A stretch of DNA of 64,000 bases. Origin: Sulfurospirillaceae bacterium (lineage in GTDB: Bacteria; Campylobacterota; Campylobacteria; Campylobacterales; Sulfurospirillaceae). Shown here piece by piece: positions 62,381 through 64,000 of this stretch. Position 1 is the first letter of the stretch. Every line of letters begins with the position of its first letter. The notes below the pieces were generated by a model. It did no database searches. It was not told where the DNA came from and was given only the letters and a program-made list of their open reading frames with translations. The position numbers and the translations under genes are program-made. The stretch lies in contig JAQUGO010000001.1 in the NCBI GenBank assembly GCA_028684065.1, positions 62,001-126,000 of the forward strand, in the 5' to 3' direction.

Positions 62381-63235
62381 ATGAGCAGTATTGTTTTTTT
62401 AAACGGAGATTTTTGTAAAGAGGAAGATGCGAAAGTATCGATTTTTGATCGTGGGTATCTTTTTGGTGATGGCATCTACGAAGTGGTACCTGTTATTAAT
62501 GGAAAAGTCATTGATAAAGAGCCTTTTTTTGAACGTTTTGATGGAAGCTTAAGTAAGATTGGCCTTAAAGCACCTTTTTGTAAAACGGAGATTATGACTA
62601 TTTTAGATACGTTAATTGCTAAAAATGATTTGGTTGAAGGGGGTATTTACATGCAAGTCACACGTGGCGTTGCACCACGTGAATTTTATTTCCCTGAAAA
62701 TACACCAACAACATTTATGGCCTTTATCTTTAAAAAAGAGATTATCAACAATCCTTTGGCCACCAAAGGGGTTAAAGTCGTTAGTTGCGCCGATATCAGA
62801 TGGAAACGCCGTGATATCAAATCCATTTCTCTTTTAGGCCAAGTCTTAGCTAAAGAAGAAGTCCATCAAAAAGGTGCCTATGAAGGATGGATGATTGAAG
62901 ATGGCTTTATCACTGAGGGCACGTCTTCATCAGCATATATTGTTAAAGATGGAGTGATTATCACTCGTCCCCTTTCAAACTCAATCCTTCCGGGTATTCG
63001 CCGTAAAGTGCTTATGAGTTTGACTAAAGAGCACAATATAAAAATTGAAGAACGTCTCTTTACCCTTGAAGAAGCATTGAACGCAGATGAGGCTTTTATG
63101 TCCAGTGCAACTGTTTTTGTTTTACCTATCATTGAAATTGATGGCCAAAAAATAGGAGATGGAAAAGCAGGAAAAATGGCTACTAAACTCCGTGCCATGT
63201 ACGTCGAAGCAGCGCTTAAAGAAGCAAATGCCTAA
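62381..63235 (+). CDS. dat: D-amino acid (D-alanine) aminotransferase
   Basis: 284 residues of fold-type IV. FDRGYLFGDGIYEVVPVINGK is the family N-terminus, the PLP Lys lies in DIKSISLLGQVLAKEE, and ITEGTSSSAYIVKDG with TRPLSNSILPGIRRKVL completes it. The pattern is closer to D-alanine aminotransferase than to IlvE. It would supply D-amino acids for peptidoglycan. GGAG precedes ATG 62381; four more codons from a TTG are open before it. Confidence 0.88.
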   Translation: MSSIVFLNGDFCKEEDAKVSIFDRGYLFGDGIYEVVPVINGKVIDKEPFFERFDGSLSKIGLKAPFCKTEIMTILDTLIAKNDLVEGGIYMQVTRGVAPREFYFPENTPTTFMAFIFKKEIINNPLATKGVKVVSCADIRWKRRDIKSISLLGQVLAKEEVHQKGAYEGWMIEDGFITEGTSSSAYIVKDGVIITRPLSNSILPGIRRKVLMSLTKEHNIKIEERLFTLEEALNADEAFMSSATVFVLPIIEIDGQKIGDGKAGKMATKLRAMYVEAALKEANA

Positions 63236-63242
63236 ATTTATA

Positions 63243-63268
63243 ATGAGGCTTTACATGTAAAGCCTCAT
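63243..63268. terminator. Perfect 26-bp palindrome, bidirectional terminator
   Basis: The sequence from 63243 to 63268 is its own reverse complement, centred on TTACATGTAA, between two convergent genes. T-rich bases follow on the plus strand. Confidence 0.7.
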
Positions 63269-63282
63269 TTCTGTACTTTTAT

Positions 63283-63882
63283 TTAACTCATTTTTCGAAT
63301 CAATTCAACACTCAACACGTCCAGTGCTTCTCCTCGTTCTAATAATTTTTCTATCAGTAACGTCTTTCTCTCTTCCGTAAGATTTTGCCCCACTTTGAGT
63401 TTTAGTGAATGTGCTGTAGGTAAAAGACGAAAAAGCCCTGTTTGTTCTATCATCTTTTTATACATAGGGTTTGAAGCCTCTATGGGATCATACTTACCTT
63501 CTGGCTGAAGCTTTTGCATTAAGGCCGATAACATGGCGCATTTTTGTTCAGCATTTTCAACGATTTCGATAACTCCATCAAAATAAGCAGAAATAAAAAA
63601 TTGCGTTGCAGGAGAAGCGGAGCGTGTATTGCTAAAATAAGAAGGAATCAAGGAGAGTGCTTGAACAACACTAAAACTTGCTTTTTTATTGTGAGCTATG
63701 ACTTCCATTTTTCGTCCTTCTTTGGATCCATGAAAGCAAAGGCTCTCTTCATGCCAGACAAAATTGAGCGGAACGCCGTAAGGCTCATCACCATCTATAA
63801 GTGAAAGTGTTCCATACTCACAACGTGCTAATAATGCTTCTAATAATTTTGGATCATTTGTTTCAAATTCTGCTCGCCGCAT
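63283..63882 (-). CDS. NimA-like flavoprotein of the pyridoxamine-phosphate-oxidase fold
   Basis: 199 residues of split-barrel FMN-binding type. LLARCEYGTLSLIDGDEPYGVPLNFVW and LCFHGSKEGRKMEVIAHNKKASFSV match the family that includes nitroimidazole-resistance NimA proteins. It is unlike PdxH, encoded elsewhere in the window. It probably reduces a small molecule with FMN. AAGGGAAAATC precedes the ATG. Confidence 0.82.
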   Translation of the reverse strand: MRRAEFETNDPKLLEALLARCEYGTLSLIDGDEPYGVPLNFVWHEESLCFHGSKEGRKMEVIAHNKKASFSVVQALSLIPSYFSNTRSASPATQFFISAYFDGVIEIVENAEQKCAMLSALMQKLQPEGKYDPIEASNPMYKKMIEQTGLFRLLPTAHSLKLKVGQNLTEERKTLLIEKLLERGEALDVLSVELIRKMS

Positions 63883-63982
63883 GATTTTCCCTTGTTTTCT
63901 TTAATGTAAAAATTCTGGTATTATATCTTCAAACTGTACTCTATACAAGAGTCAGTTAATGAAATATTTATAAGGACAGTTT

Positions 63983-64000
63983 GTGTATATTTTAGATAAA
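63983..64000 (+). CDS. Start of a further gene, cut by the window edge
   Basis: GTG 63983 follows AAGGA by 8 bases and begins VYILDK before the window ends. Too short to identify. Confidence 0.4.

Overview
The window looks like a chromosomal segment of a free-living Campylobacterota (epsilonproteobacterium), most likely Sulfurospirillum or a close relative. The evidence is the AT-rich sequence, Mo-nitrogenase genes in a mostly flagellar, anaerobic and microaerobic gene background, 7TM-DISM histidine kinases, a motAB pair behind a FliA-type promoter, and family members typical of that phylum. The genus is an inference; no rRNA or other marker gene is present.

Layout. 1-2.9 kb: an arylpyruvate/aryl-acid operon (iorA end, iorB, paaK, ACT protein) closed by a strong terminator. 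3.0-7.9 kb: an overlapping signalling operon (OmpR-type regulator, 7TM kinase, diguanylate cyclase). 7.9-13.3 kb: a tightly overlapping operon of a CrtI-like flavoprotein, a LytS/LytTR pair, a DUF523-DUF1722 protein and photolyase. 13.3-21 kb: a phasin-like protein, an AarF kinase with no canonical start codon, nitroreductase, GPx-like peroxidase, pdxH, motAB, an ABC-F protein and an acidic protein. 21-33.3 kb, mostly minus strand: MBL hydrolase, CZB chemoreceptor, thioferritin-like protein, a TPP-riboswitch-controlled thiD-cytX-thiM operon, a GGDEF-EAL protein, a Kef-type antiporter, RNase P RNA, truD and thiL. 33.5-35.5 kb: a DUF5644/HdrB-like pair and a superoxide reductase-like protein.

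Nitrogen fixation is in two blocks. Block 1 (40.8-35.5 kb, minus) runs from a sigma-54 promoter through an aldo/keto reductase, an FrdA/NadB-type flavoprotein, nifT, nifA and a SIR2-like gene. Block 2 (54.9-50.4 kb, minus) is sigma-54 promoter, nifH, a 119-residue unknown, nifD, nifK and a terminator. The two promoters are nearly the same sequence. This NifA lacks a helix-turn-helix domain, and no TGT-N10-ACA activator site is seen upstream of nifH. About 10 kb of unrelated genes lie between the blocks (cyclase, aminotransferase, SlyD, CDGSH protein, MarR/MFS locus, class D beta-lactamase, HD protein, RNase H-like protein, GNAT-nitrilase fusion).

55.5-62.2 kb is an integron not explained by the surrounding genome. 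A divergent intI with an internal deletion sits beside six minus-strand gene cassettes, each followed by an attC site; three attC sequence families are present. Three of the six cassette proteins carry HEPN-like R-X4/5-H motifs and two are small membrane-anchored proteins, so the array could be a set of uncharacterised phage-defence or toxin cassettes (inference). The window ends with a D-amino acid aminotransferase, a NimA-like flavoprotein and the first codons of another gene.

Two results deserve most attention. One is the integron cassette array. The other is a pair of near-identical intercistronic RNA elements (iorA-iorB and nifH-ORF119) whose second hairpin shows compensatory base changes while its loop is unchanged.
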